From contig JAJEKB010020675.1 in NCBI GenBank assembly GCA_022393335.1, positions 606,724-670,723 of the forward strand: a stretch of 64,000 nt of DNA. The letters run 5' to 3'. The notes beneath the pieces are model-generated. The model saw nothing but the letters and a program-made list of their open reading frames with translations. It ran no database searches and was not told the origin of the DNA. A program made the position numbers and the translations under genes. Origin of the DNA: Macrotrachela quadricornifera (lineage: Eukaryota; Rotifera; Eurotatoria; Philodinida; Philodinidae). This document shows, piece by piece, positions 46,249 to 58,400 of the stretch (position 1 is its first letter; the number at the start of each line of letters is the position of its first letter).

Positions 46249-47133
46249 TCAAGAATCAGAGGAAACTGGATCAGTTACATTAATAGTTCCATCATCATAC
46301 AATGTAATTCTCATATTCGGTCGAAATCCACAATTTTCACGAACATATCCACGTTGATTGCTTACTACTCTCGTAGAATTCACAATTAGATCAGTCGATC
46401 GATGTGTATGTCCATACACCCACAAACGAACAGGATCGACACAATCTGCATCATGATCGTTGATAAATGCATCTTCTAAACCAGCTTCTTCATCTTCTAT
46501 TGAACAAGTATCACGACGAGAAGGTGCATGATGAGTGATAATAACGACATGTTCTTTATTTTCACGGGCTTTTTGAATTTCTTCCAGTAACCATGCATGC
46601 TGTTGAGCATGCCACTCGTTCGTATCATTTACTGTGATTCGACGGTTTGTTGTAATTATATGGTCTTCTTCTTTCTTGTTGACCTTGGTCCAAATTTACC
46701 GATAATCATTGAGACGTTCACCAATTGTCAAAGCTGTTTGTTCAGGAACATGGGACCATAGAATAGTACCAAGTATACGCACATTATTGGGAAGAAGATA
46801 GCTTTTATTTTGTAAAAAGTGAATACGATAATCGAGCTTATCAAGACCTTGAAGTTGTTGAAGACGGTTTTCATATACTCCTCCATAGAAACAATGGTTT
46901 CCCGCAACATAAAATATATGTTCGAATCTTTGACATTGAGCAAGTAAAAATTTTTGTAGAGATGGTATATCAGGTCTTCCAATATCTCCAGTCAATATCA
47001 AGATTGGAGCGACTACTGGAAACTCCGGAGGAACTACGTTGTCAAATTCCAAATGCAGATCGCTCATAAGCATTGTTTGGAAGATTACTTTGGCATTCGG
47101 TCCAGGAGATTTGTTATTTTTTTGACCATCCAT
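46249..47133 (-). pseudogene. Calcineurin-like metallophosphoesterase, interrupted by one TAA
   Basis: One continuous 294-codon frame from ATG 47133 to TGA 46249, broken only by TAA at 46698-46696 (codon 146). Before the stop are LMSDLHLEF (D-x-H), LTGDIGRPD (GD) and VAGNHCFYGG (GNH). After it, in the same frame, are VVIITHHAPSRR and VYGHTHRSTDL (GHxH), which complete the two-metal site. In relatives a lysine-like residue sits in the motif NDYR-x-IW, where AAA to TAA is one change. A truncated 145-residue product would lack half the metal ligands. Alternatives: nonsense allele of a duplicated gene, stop-codon readthrough, or a sequence error. The family hydrolyses phosphoesters; the substrate is unknown. 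Confidence 0.8.
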
Positions 47134-47733
47134 TTCTATTTAATTCGTTAGACGAGTCTGTATTTTAAAGAATGCTAAGATATGAAATAGTTGTTAATAG
47201 CAATACTTTAGCATAAATATTTTACCTACTTGCAATTGTCTTTCTTTCTTTCCTTTAATTTTATATACATATATATTATTGTATTCATTTATATATAAAC
47301 GTACTTCCTTTCTTTTTTCTTTTTTTCTCTCGTTGACTAATTTTTGTACTTTTACGTTAATAAAATAAGATATCATGAGCTTTATACGTGTCAGGCTTTG
47401 TTAGATTTAATGATTGGATGTAATCCTTAGTATTTTTATTATTGGCTCTCCAATGAAACTCATATTGCATGAATAATTTTTGTTATTAATGTAAATATTA
47501 ACCGTCGAAAAAAAGAAAGAACGAAAAATAAACGTCTAAGCTAATATATCGTTACACGTGGATTGAATACTTATAAAGTGAAAAATACGTGTTAAACGTG
47601 TTATTTTTATCTGATTGTTTTAATTCAACGAAATGATCAAAAAACGACAGAAATTAGTTTATTCTCCCTTAAACTTCTGCTTTGCTAAATAAATCTATTT
47701 TAATATTCAGAAATAAAGATTTTTACTTTTACA
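47134..47733. other. No gene seen
   Basis: AT-rich upstream flank of the phosphoesterase gene; poly-pyrimidine runs at 47,235-47,335. Nothing else noted. Confidence 0.45.
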
Positions 47734-49473
47734 ATTTATATATGTCGTAGGCCAAACTAAGTATCAGGCCATACTAAGTATCGCCTAGGTCATTTTAAGT
47801 ACTGAGTTTGGACTAGTTCATTTCAGAAATCGAGTTTGGCCTAACTTTTTTCTAGGTCAATCTCAGGTTCTAGTTTGGACTAGTCCAATCTAGAAGCTCA
47901 CTTATAATCACCAGGCCATACTAAGTATGGCCTGAAAAAGCAGGCCAATCTAAGTATCGCCTAGTTCAATCTAAGATATTTTTTTTCTTCAGGCCAATCT
48001 AAGTATCGCCTAGTTCAATCTAAGATATTTTTTTTCTTCAGGCCAATCTAAGTATCGACTAGCCCAAATTAGGAAAAATCCTCAAAAACAAATGACTGAT
48101 AGCCTACACTAGTTTAAAAACTTATCTTAATGCAAGTTTTCTTTTATATTTAGATCCGACCAAAAATTCTGAAAACATTAAATAAAAATATAAAGATACG
48201 CAGATATTTTTATTTTTATTTTATTAAATATTGCGGATAATTATCACTATTTTTTATATCAAGTTCAGTCATTTCTAACAATTTGTTAAAAGTTTTTCAA
48301 GTTTTTTTCGAAAAGCTCTTTAGCTACCTTGGTTCTCACATGAGAAAATCATGTTTCATCTATTTAACCACTTAAACTATGTTCGATGGAATTTGTTATC
48401 CGGAAATTAGATAGTATTAGGCCTGGTCAATATGGTAGATATGATATTATATTGGTGCCTTTTTCTGTCATATAATTAATACCATTGAATGAGCATGAAG
48501 TCAATGGTGATGGTCAAGCAAATCTGTACACTTTGAGTCTGATATATCTCTTTGTTTCCATATTTCATTCACCGAAGGCTTCAGGTTGTTTTCAATATAA
48601 TAGTTATGAGCTACAGTCTTGCCTTTACCTACACTCAGCATTATTTAATTTAAAGAACATGCCAAACAAAATTTATATTAAAATCTATCTTCATGAACAA
48701 CAATATTAGATGGTTCATCTTCGATAAGGTAGTTAGCATTAAATGATTTATGACTAATCTAACTAAAATAAATCCATATTCCATCACTAGTAGTTCTAGA
48801 ACTCAGTTGACATGATCGAATAAAATTTTTCGGAATTTTTCAATCAAATGAAACATGATTTTCTCATGTGAGAACCAAGGTAGCTAAAGAGCTTTTCGAA
48901 AAAAACTTGAAAAACTTTTAACAAATTGTTAGAAATGACTGAACTTGATATAAAAAATAGTGATAATTATCCGCAATATTTAATAAACTAAAAATAAAAA
49001 TATCTGCGTATCTTTATATTTTTATTTAATGTTTTCAGAATTTTTGGTCGGATCTAAATATAAAAGAAAACTTGCATTAAGATAAGTTTTTAAACTAGTG
49101 TAGGCTATCAGTCATTTGTTTTTGAGGATTTTTCCTAATTTGGGCTAGTCGATACTTAGATTGGCCTGAAGAAAAAAAATATCTTAGATTGAACTAGGCG
49201 ATACTTAGATTGGCCTGAAGAAAAAAAATATCTTAGATTGAACTAGGCGATACTTAGATTGGCCTGCTTTTTCAGGCCATACTTAGTATGGCCTGGTGAT
49301 TATAAGTGAGCTTCTAGATTGGACTAGTCCAAACTAGAACCTGAGATTGGCCTAGAAAAAAGTTAGGCCAAACTCGATTTCTGAAATGAACTAGTCCAAA
49401 CTCAGTACTTAAAATGACCTAGGCGATACTTAGTATGGCCTGATACTTAGTTTGGCCTACGACATATATAAAT
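47734..49473. repeat. Large palindrome: 626-bp inverted arms, 488-bp centre
   Basis: Left arm 47734-48359 and right arm 48848-49473 are inverted copies of equal length with only rare mismatches by eye (for example one T/G in the TTTTATTTT stretch near 48,215). The outer parts of the arms are dense in short words AGGCC, CTAG and ACTTAGTATGGCC, themselves partly palindromic. Each arm also holds a tandem duplication of about 47 bp (near 47,951-48,044 on the left). The centre (48360-48847) has no recognisable gene. Equal arms and high identity suggest a recent or gene-converted fold-back element. No clear target duplication was found. Confidence 0.93.
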
Positions 49474-51008
49474 GTTTTTGTTACTTATATAATAGATTTT
49501 CTTCTATTATGTTATTATATTTTTTTTTTGAACTAAAAGTATTTATTTCATAAAAAATATAAAAACAAATCTTATTGTCTGATCAAATAACTGTGTTTAT
49601 TCACGAGCAATGATTATGTATAATGTAAAAGAATTAATATTTTACAGCAGCTAATCATTATTGAGTGAAATCTCTCTGCTAAGTAAAGTGAAATTAATAC
49701 TTCTGAATAGAAAAAGTTTTTGTTAAGTTTAATAACTAATGTACAAATAAAATATTTAATTATTAAAATAAAAAATTGGGTTTAGAATTGTGAAAACAAT
49801 TCATGAGAAGTAAATATGACTAATACAAGATTTCTCTTCTTTTCCTGTACCTTATTAGCATATAGATGATGGATGTGATATATATATCTTTTATTCTTTC
49901 CTTTTCTTTATCAAGATATTTTTTCAAATGTTCTCTTCTTGTGAGAATGTTCAGATATCTTCCCCCTGTCATCATGTTTCTTTCCAAGTACCATTCGCTT
50001 TTTTCCTAGCTTGTTTACATTTATATATAAGAGGAGTGTACGTTTACAAAGTAAAGATAGATCAGTCACCCGTTAATAGAAACTTACAGCACTGGCAAAC
50101 TTCATCAGAATCTGACAACGATTTGATTCTTCATATTAGTTTTCAGGAAAAGATTTTTCTTTCCATAAAGTCAGTGGACTTTTGTAAGAGGGCATAGTGG
50201 CCAAGGAAAGAAATTTCCACGTATGAAAAAAATTTTCAATCAGAAAAACTTTCTTGACCCATAGTTCGGCTTTGGTATACTCCTTCTTATTAGATTCCAA
50301 AAAACTAAATTTACTTTCAAAAGGCTACAAAGAGTATTAAGAGCGAACATCGTATCTGTATTTTCCATGTATTCGTATTTCCACCCTCATCTTTATTGAG
50401 AAAGATGCTCATATGTATATTTCTGTCTACAGTTTTATTCTCTACACCAATGTGTGTCCAAAAATTTGTTTAGTGATTAGGAAATGATTCTGGCGCCGCG
50501 AAATTTTTATTTGAAAATTAAATTCAGTTTCGAGAAATCTTTCTCTCCTTTCGAAATAATTTTTATAGTGGTTCAAATTATTTTAAGGAATATATGTGTA
50601 ATCAAACAGTTCATATGGCAATTAGATTGAAATTTAGAAACCACCTGTAGCTGTAAAGGATATACCTCTAGGTGCAAAACGAAAAAAAGGACGAACACAT
50701 AAAATATCTAAAGCTCTGTTCAGAGAATAACTGCGTATTTAAATTTGTCAGAAAATTATTTATTTACTTATCATTTTCTAATATTCTACCTAGAAAACAT
50801 GATTATTTCATTTAAAATATAAATAAAATACTTAGCAAAAATGACTTTTTTACTTAGAATTTTTTTCGATAAATTACCTAGCAAAAAATGTTTTTTTATT
50901 TAGCTTTTATTTAAAATTACTTAGCAGTTAAATGGGTACCATAATTATTTATATATTTCTTTAATATAACAAAGAGAAAAAAAAATTTATTAGTAAGTTG
51001 ATGTTTCG
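49474..51008. other. No gene seen
   Basis: AT-rich; contains short repeats of the phrase CTTAGCAAAAA / CCTAGCAAAAAA near 50,830-50,890 but no coding signature. Confidence 0.45.
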
Positions 51009-51296
51009 ATAACTTCAATTATCATTGTCAAGACAAATGGAATTAGAATTTCGAGAAGAAAGAGAAGTATATATATCTAACATGAGTCATTAATACAAAA
51101 GACTATTGGTTTTACTATTCTTTCAATAGATATTTAACTATTTTAAATTTGATAATGGTGGTTATGCGTTTTCTATTGAAAGAATAGTAAAACCAATAAC
51201 CTTTTATATTCATGGCTCATGTTATGCATATATATATATTCCTCTTTTTTCTCGAAATTCTAATTTCATATGTCTTCACAATGATAACTGAAGTTT
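51009..51296. repeat. Small inverted repeat (MITE-like), arms about 122 bp
   Basis: Arms at about 51009-51130 and 51172-51296 with a loop of about 41 bp. The innermost stretch TATTGGTTTTACTATTC is perfect in both arms; outer parts are diverged (small indels around TATATATATA). It contains ATTAGAATTTCGAGAA in both arms. Non-coding. Confidence 0.85.
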
Positions 51297-51669
51297 ATAA
51301 CAGGTTAATTTGATTAGTTTCAAAAATTTTAATTATATTTACGTGATATTCGATATTCATTGTTACTTAATAAAAAAGGCATACAAACGTGAATCACAAT
51401 ATCAATTTTGAGGAATAAATAAATTTATTCAAGACACAAATAAAAAAAAAAAGAAAAAATAATTTGCATATTTCTAGATTGTATATCAGAATAATTTCCA
51501 ACATAAACTGCAATAGATATTCTTTCATCGATGATGATAAGAATATGAATATGTTAACTATAACTAAAACCAATTCTATTTTAAAACACCAGATTGTTTT
51601 TTTTTCTAGATAATCGTCAGTAAATTTCGTTATTAAAGTGAAACATTATTCTTTATCATATAAAATCAA
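51297..51669. other. Upstream flank of the kinase-Nudix gene
   Basis: AT-rich, no repeat or gene recognised; should contain the promoter of the next gene. Confidence 0.4.
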
Positions 51670-53361
51670 ATGAACGAAAAAAATTTTACTATTTCTCTCA
51701 ATGGTCTTGATAATGTCGGAAAAACAACACAATTAAAATATACGCCTGAAAATATTCAAATACGATATGATGATTTTATCAACGAGATTTTTACGAAAAA
51801 TAATTTAAATGAATGGTATTTTGAACACACTACTCATGAAGAATATATTAACATTATCATGAGTAATGTTAACAAAAGATATTGTATTTCAAATAATGAT
51901 AATATTAATTTAATTGTATTTGATCGTGGTAGTATTATGTTTGAAGCAATATGTATTGTTATTATTGCATTAAAGGATAAATGTGATTTAAAACAAGCAA
52001 AAAATTATTATAATTTAATTATGGAGAAACTTGGAATAAAAAATCCTTTAGAAGATATTCGTATTTTATTCAAACATGATCATAATCTTAAAGATTCTGT
52101 AGAAAGAACATTAATTCATGAAATTAATTCTAATGAAACATATAAAATATATGAAAATTTATTAGAAAAACAAATAGAAATTCAAGAAAATGAAAATAAT
52201 TATACACATATAATTAATATTACAAATAAATCTATTATTCAAATTCAAAATGAAATTCGTTTAATTATTAATGAATATTGTTTTCCTATAATTAAAAATA
52301 ATTTTCCTACAATTTTACAAAATTTAGAATTAATAATTAGTTTTAATGGAATATCTGAATCAGAAATAAGTTCATTAGCTGATTGTATATATCAAAAGCT
52401 ACAATTAATCGGTATAAAATGTGTTCATTTTAAAGTTGAATATTTTATGGAATTAATATCAAATACACTTGGATATAATTCATATCAACTTTCAGCAGAA
52501 AAACAAGCAGATGAATTATTAAAACAATTTGATCATTATTATCGTCAACATTATTGGATAAAAGTTATAATTATTGAAAATCTTCATTCTTTTGAAATAA
52601 CTAAAGCTCTTAAATATCTCTTAGGTGATAAATTTTATATTATACATGTCGATACGATTTTGAATACACATATTGAACATCCTTTAAATAAAATAAAAAA
52701 TATTGCTAATTATACTATTAATAATGATGAATATACATTAAATGATTCAATTAATCATATATTCAATGCAATTAAAAAAGACAATGAAAAAATTAATATT
52801 CAATTTAATTCTAATATAATATCTACAAAAAAAATAAATTTACATTCATATCAATTTGTATTAAGTGCAGGTACTGTTCTTATACGAAAATCTACACATG
52901 AAATTTGTCTTATATGTTCTTTGGATGGAAGAAATGAATGGGTATTACCAAAAGGAAGGAAAAATATTAATGAAACACTTTCCGATGCAGCTTTACGTGA
53001 AACATATGAAGAAACAGGATATCATTGTTCACTTATGCCATTAACAATGCAAACACGTGCTACACCTATCGATGGATATGCAAAAGATGTACCACGTGAA
53101 ATGAATAATGCTTGTGAACCATTTTTTATATCAATTCGTCCTATTAAAGGTGATTTAACAAATCAAAAATTAATTTTTTGGTATGTTGCTCAAGTAGATG
53201 AGGATATACCAAGAGAAATAGGTACACAAATGATTGATGAAAATTTTGAAGTAAAATTTGTATCACTTAATGAAGCAGTGCATTTATTATCGTTTGATGA
53301 AGATAAAGAACTTATACGAAAAGCTTTACAACTTTTTCAAATGACTTATTTGAATAACTAA
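51670..53361 (+). CDS. Thymidylate-kinase-like P-loop plus Nudix hydrolase fusion
   Basis: An intronless 563-residue protein. Residues 7-21 (ISLNGLDNVGKTTQ) form a Walker A of the thymidylate-kinase type, and FDRGSIMFE (about 84-92) resembles the DR(Y/G) motif of dNMP kinases. Residues 218-370 look like a second alpha/beta nucleotide-kinase-like fold (LELIISFNGISESEIS...) whose P-loop GKT has been lost. Residues 398-560 are a Nudix domain with a perfect box G-x5-E-x7-RE-x2-EE-x-G-Y (G429 to Y451, including RETYEETGY) preceded by WVLPKG. Nudix enzymes hydrolyse nucleoside diphosphates linked to X. A kinase and a Nudix unit in one chain suggests nucleotide or diphospho-inositol/dinucleotide handling, but the substrate is unknown. 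Codons are strongly A/T-ending. A fungal-like architecture acquired by transfer is possible (inference). Confidence 0.8.
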   Translation: MNEKNFTISLNGLDNVGKTTQLKYTPENIQIRYDDFINEIFTKNNLNEWYFEHTTHEEYINIIMSNVNKRYCISNNDNINLIVFDRGSIMFEAICIVIIALKDKCDLKQAKNYYNLIMEKLGIKNPLEDIRILFKHDHNLKDSVERTLIHEINSNETYKIYENLLEKQIEIQENENNYTHIINITNKSIIQIQNEIRLIINEYCFPIIKNNFPTILQNLELIISFNGISESEISSLADCIYQKLQLIGIKCVHFKVEYFMELISNTLGYNSYQLSAEKQADELLKQFDHYYRQHYWIKVIIIENLHSFEITKALKYLLGDKFYIIHVDTILNTHIEHPLNKIKNIANYTINNDEYTLNDSINHIFNAIKKDNEKINIQFNSNIISTKKINLHSYQFVLSAGTVLIRKSTHEICLICSLDGRNEWVLPKGRKNINETLSDAALRETYEETGYHCSLMPLTMQTRATPIDGYAKDVPREMNNACEPFFISIRPIKGDLTNQKLIFWYVAQVDEDIPREIGTQMIDENFEVKFVSLNEAVHLLSFDEDKELIRKALQLFQMTYLNN

Positions 53362-55402
53362 ATAGTTATTTCTCCTTTTTCCAGAATCTTATTATAAATC
53401 AAGAATTTATATAGTTTGAACGTTTGTATGTTAAACCATTTATTCAATAAATATATAATATCTCGCATTGAAAGCTATTTGTATAGTTAGACAGATAGGA
53501 TGCAGATGAAATTTCAAAAATTCTTTGTTTCTCTTTTTTTGAGTACATGATGGTTGTTTCGGTTACTTCTCATATATATTTTTCCTACAATACTATTTCA
53601 AAAACTTGATACGGCTATGTAAACAAAATGAAAGTAAATATTACCAGTTAAAATTTTCTCCATTTTAGGAATTAAAGTCAATGATTGCATGAAACGATGA
53701 TAAATTAAGAACGAAGGACCTAGATTAAAACGAATTGAAATAAAGGATGTAGAAAGACGAGTAGCGAAACAGAATTTTATTTTTTCTTAGACGTTAAAAC
53801 TAATGATTTCAACTGTCTATGTAAGACAGCTACTAGAATCGTCTAATAAATATTGCTTACCATTAAATATCAATGTGAGTAACTGTCCCGAAAACTTCAT
53901 CCAAAATGAAAAAAAAATAAACTTGATCTTAATAATTGTTATAAATGTGTGATTTATGTCAAAGATAAATTTGTCATTGAAAATAACTCTGGTGATTTGA
54001 GATAAACAAAAAATGTCACCTGATCGTTCCGGAAAAATGTGAACTGAGAGAATTGATGATGAGTTCATACGCATGAGATATGGAACAAGTTATCGTGATT
54101 CTTACATAACAGTTCGTATACTGTTTTCCTTATGCTTTTCGAAAAAATATCTAGTTTTGACATGTTACCACAGAAGAAGTGCATATCAACAGAGAATTCA
54201 TCGCTATACTCTAAAACTATTTTAGAAATTAAACTTCGTTTAATACAAATATACGTATGTTTATAATAAAAGATGAATTTCTAAAAAAATATCCTTTAAT
54301 CTTCATAGCTGAATAGGAGTGATTGAACTGTTGACTTTCAACTTGTAGTAATACATCACTTGATTGTTGTAATCAAACTAATTTATTGTCGTAATTTACT
54401 CAATTTAATTATTGGTGAAGCCTTCTTATTGTATTTGATTTCGTTAATCATTCATTGATCGATATATATGTCACTCACTAGATAAGACATTCTTTTTCAA
54501 ATGAAGATTTTCATCTAAAAAAAGAATTTAGCACAAAGATAACATAACTAATAGTAAAAAATATTACAAAGTTTAGGAGTTATCAATTTTCATGATTAAG
54601 CTTGTTCTCTGTTTGGAAATATTGTCCTTTATCTATGTTAAGGTAACCAACTGGAAAGAAATAAAATGTATAAATATAGGTCCGTATCAGAATCAATTTA
54701 TCTACCTGTTTGTGATGATTTCTCTTTGTTATCTATAATGTGTGATTGTTACTAATCGAGACAAAACTTCACAAGTATTTTAATCTAGCTATGTGTAGAG
54801 AGATAGATAGTGAACGATGTTTCTGCAGCTATTATATGTTGCTTCATGAGGAATGTTTAATTTTATTATTCCTCATGATCTTATTTTTTCGGATAAGTCA
54901 AGCACTCAAGTTAAGCAATTCAGTAAGATTTCGATGGAACTGGGATAGAATATAAAGATTTCTACACACAAAGAGTTTTTATTTGCGGAAAATAAAAACC
55001 CCGCAAGATTCAGTATTTGTTATAGAAAACTAATGATCATCACGTGTGAGACAATTTATTTTATTGTCACACAAATGATAGGTATATTAATTACGATAGA
55101 TATTCTGCATCATGAAGGATATTACGAACATTTAAAACATGCAACTGTTTTTGTTTCGGGAGTAAACTGCGACATTATTCAGAATCATGCTAAACCAACG
55201 AAAAAATTTATAAATTTAGATTGATTACAATTTCGTAGTTCTATGGTCAAAAATGGAGTGCAAAGTTTTAATTATATAATGTATATGATTTTAAATTTTA
55301 AATTAATAATCAAAATAATTGTTCGTCATTAGAAAAGTCTTCAATATGTATATTAGGTTGAAATATAGACTTTGATTGTTTTATACTAAAAATATTGTGT
55401 TT
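53362..55402. other. No gene seen
   Basis: 2 kb intergenic between the kinase-Nudix gene and the 3' end of the receptor gene. Short frames on both strands lack features. Confidence 0.45.
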
Positions 55403-58400
55403 TCATCTTAAAAGAAAGAATCGTCGTTTAATTGTTGCTTTTTGTCGACGAGCAAAGTCAAGAAATTCTAATGTATAAAGTTTTGAAGGTAGAACAAAAA
55501 TGATAAATGTCAATTGTGCTGGAGCAAAAGATACAAAGTAACCGATGAGAAATAACCATGGATTACGTCCAGATTTCATACAATTGGGTACGAGAGCAAT
55601 AATTAAACGAGGTGAAGCCATGAGAACAAAACCAATAGACGAGAAAAGTAAATGTTTATGATGTGATAATTCCTTAATTAAATGATTTTTGAAAGATTTA
55701 GATTCGTGATATCGAATATTCGATCGTTTACAAGCCAAAAGAATGATGATGGTCAAAGCCGAAGTGATATTAGTAATAAAAGGAATGAAAAAATGAAAAA
55801 TGTTTATGATAGTTGAATATTTTTGAATACTAAGTGGATAAGAGACAATACACCATATACGATGTTCTTCTTCATCATCAAGAAGATTATGATAAATGGG
55901 ATCATGAAGTTGAGTAATAACGATAAATATGAAGAGCATAGAAATGATCCATTTGGCTACTTTTCTACTTTTTCTTCTTTCAAATCGTGTGCCTATTACT
56001 ACTGTAGTAGTTCGCTCAATGGCCACACATGCATTTAACCAATCACTGAAAGCGAGTAACACTTTCAGAAAAAATTCCACAGTGATACAATTAATGTAAA
56101 GTATAGTTCGATTGGTAATTTTGGCAGTATGTGCAAAAATGAGTAAAAGAACTCTCATAGTAAGAGTAATTACTATGATTCCACTGATTATTGATGAGAC
56201 GAATAGATAAAGAACGCAACCAATATCTTGAATACGTTGACCGTGAAATGTAAGTATCGATAGAATACTATTGATACTGCCCACAATACCTATGATGATT
56301 GTAATAGAAATTGCGAATTTTACTACTGATGTCTGATAAACAAGATTATTAAAAGGTCGAATATGATAACTAAGAATAGCTTCTAGAGACAACTCAAAAC
56401 CATTCGTAGAAAACTGACATTTTGATCCGTAGTAACATTCAGAACAAACACATACAGACTTTGTTGGACAAGTCGGATGATCTTCAAAACATTGTCCATT
56501 ATGTTCACAATAATTTGATCCTCGACAATTATAAATCATATTTTGATCGAATTCAAAGCAATTGACATGTCGCTCTTCAGCACATAGACACATATATAGA
56601 TCATCATAAAAACATAATAATTTTAATTGTTGTTGGCATGGAAGAAAATAGAATTTAATACGACGCAATATTGGATAGTTAAGTATAGTCTGATTAAAGA
56701 GTTCTTTATTAGGAGTACATCGTCGTGAGTGACGAATGATAGTCGTAATCGAATCCGATAAACGAGGATTTAATCGAATAACAATGAGATAATAGTTATC
56801 ATTGAATTCGGCAAATAATAGATGAAACAATTGTGCAGTGAAAAAATGAACTGAATTTTGATCAATCGGAATTCTTTTGAATGTCGTCGTACGTATTGGA
56901 TTCGATGTTAATGATGTAGTGATTAAATGAAGTAGTATTGTTTGGGGAATGGATATATCATTATCAAAAACAATATTGATTCGTGTCTCGTTTATTTGAC
57001 ATTGAAATCCAGTTATACCTGGTGGACAAAGACATGTATAATTGAATTTAGCCATACGTTCGTCGGTCGGTACACAGATACCACCATTTTGACAGGAATT
57101 TGGTGAACATGAGATATGTGTCAAATAACAACGAGGTCCAAATTTACCCAAGGGACAAACACAAATTGATTGATTTTTAGTTTTTAATTGACCAATACAA
57201 AAAGCATTTGATGAGCATTGACATGGTTCATCTATTTTCTGCAAACAACGAGCGCCTGTCCACCTATGGCTACATCGACAAAAGATTCTATCTGGTTGAT
57301 TGATATATTGAAAACATTCTCCATGCACACAGTAAGAACGACAATAGGTTATTTTCGATACTTGGATAGGTTGGAATGGAATGGTAAGTTCAGCAGCAAT
57401 ACGATTAACTGGCAAAAATAAAAACTGAATAGGAATCAGCCAACTAGCATAATAGACAAGATTACGCTTATTAAACGCATCAATGTGAATACTATAATTA
57501 GTTGATTTATTTTTTGGTCGGTTCGAATAGAGAAGATTCATTTTAAATTTTATATTGCAATCACGTGATGAGAGATAAATGATATGATCATACGACTGTA
57601 TCACATGATCATTATCAATGAGCAGAATTACTATATCGAAAATATTTTGTTGTTCGCTAATACTAGTCGTATATTGTTGTTGAAACCGTAATATTAAACT
57701 AACACGTTCGTTTTCCCACTGACAACGATTACCATAGTAGGCCGGAGGACAGAAACATTGGAGTTTGTCATTAAGACGAAATAATAGTCCACGATGACAA
57801 TACCAGACGAGACTAGAGAAAACTGGAGATGTGATATCCATTCTTGTTGTGAATAGTGATGACGATGATGATGAAACAAAGGTTTTTAGTGGATGATTGA
57901 TTAATTCAGAATTATGTTGAGGATAATCCGTTAAATTTCGAAGGTTAAAATAGCGTTGCTTTCGTCGAGTATTCAATGTACAGAGATAATCTGCTATTTT
58001 TGTTCGATTATTTTCACGGCAAAAATCTACCTGAAAAAGTTGTTCTTTTTTACAGAAAGGATACTTGTCACTCAGTGAACAGGATTTAGTAAATTCAGTA
58101 GATAGTTTGCATATATCTTTTGGTGGAATACATATTGTTTTATTGCCTATACAACGATATCCATCGCCGGTATTGAAACCACAATAATAGCGTTCGTATG
58201 TTGCTCCATAACAATCAATGTGTCCATCGTTAGTTCGATTCAGTGGTAAACATGTCAAAGCATGATCGGTGAGTGATATACATGAATGTTCCATTGGTGG
58301 ACAGAGTGATTTAGGACATTGAACTTCATCAAATCCGTTTAAACATTGCCACACGTTATCACACCGTGTATAATCATTGCTGCATTGCCATAAATTACAA

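Noticed and set aside
49928..50197. 89-codon plus-strand ORF
   Set aside because: No motif, no splice partners, composition like surrounding intergenic DNA.
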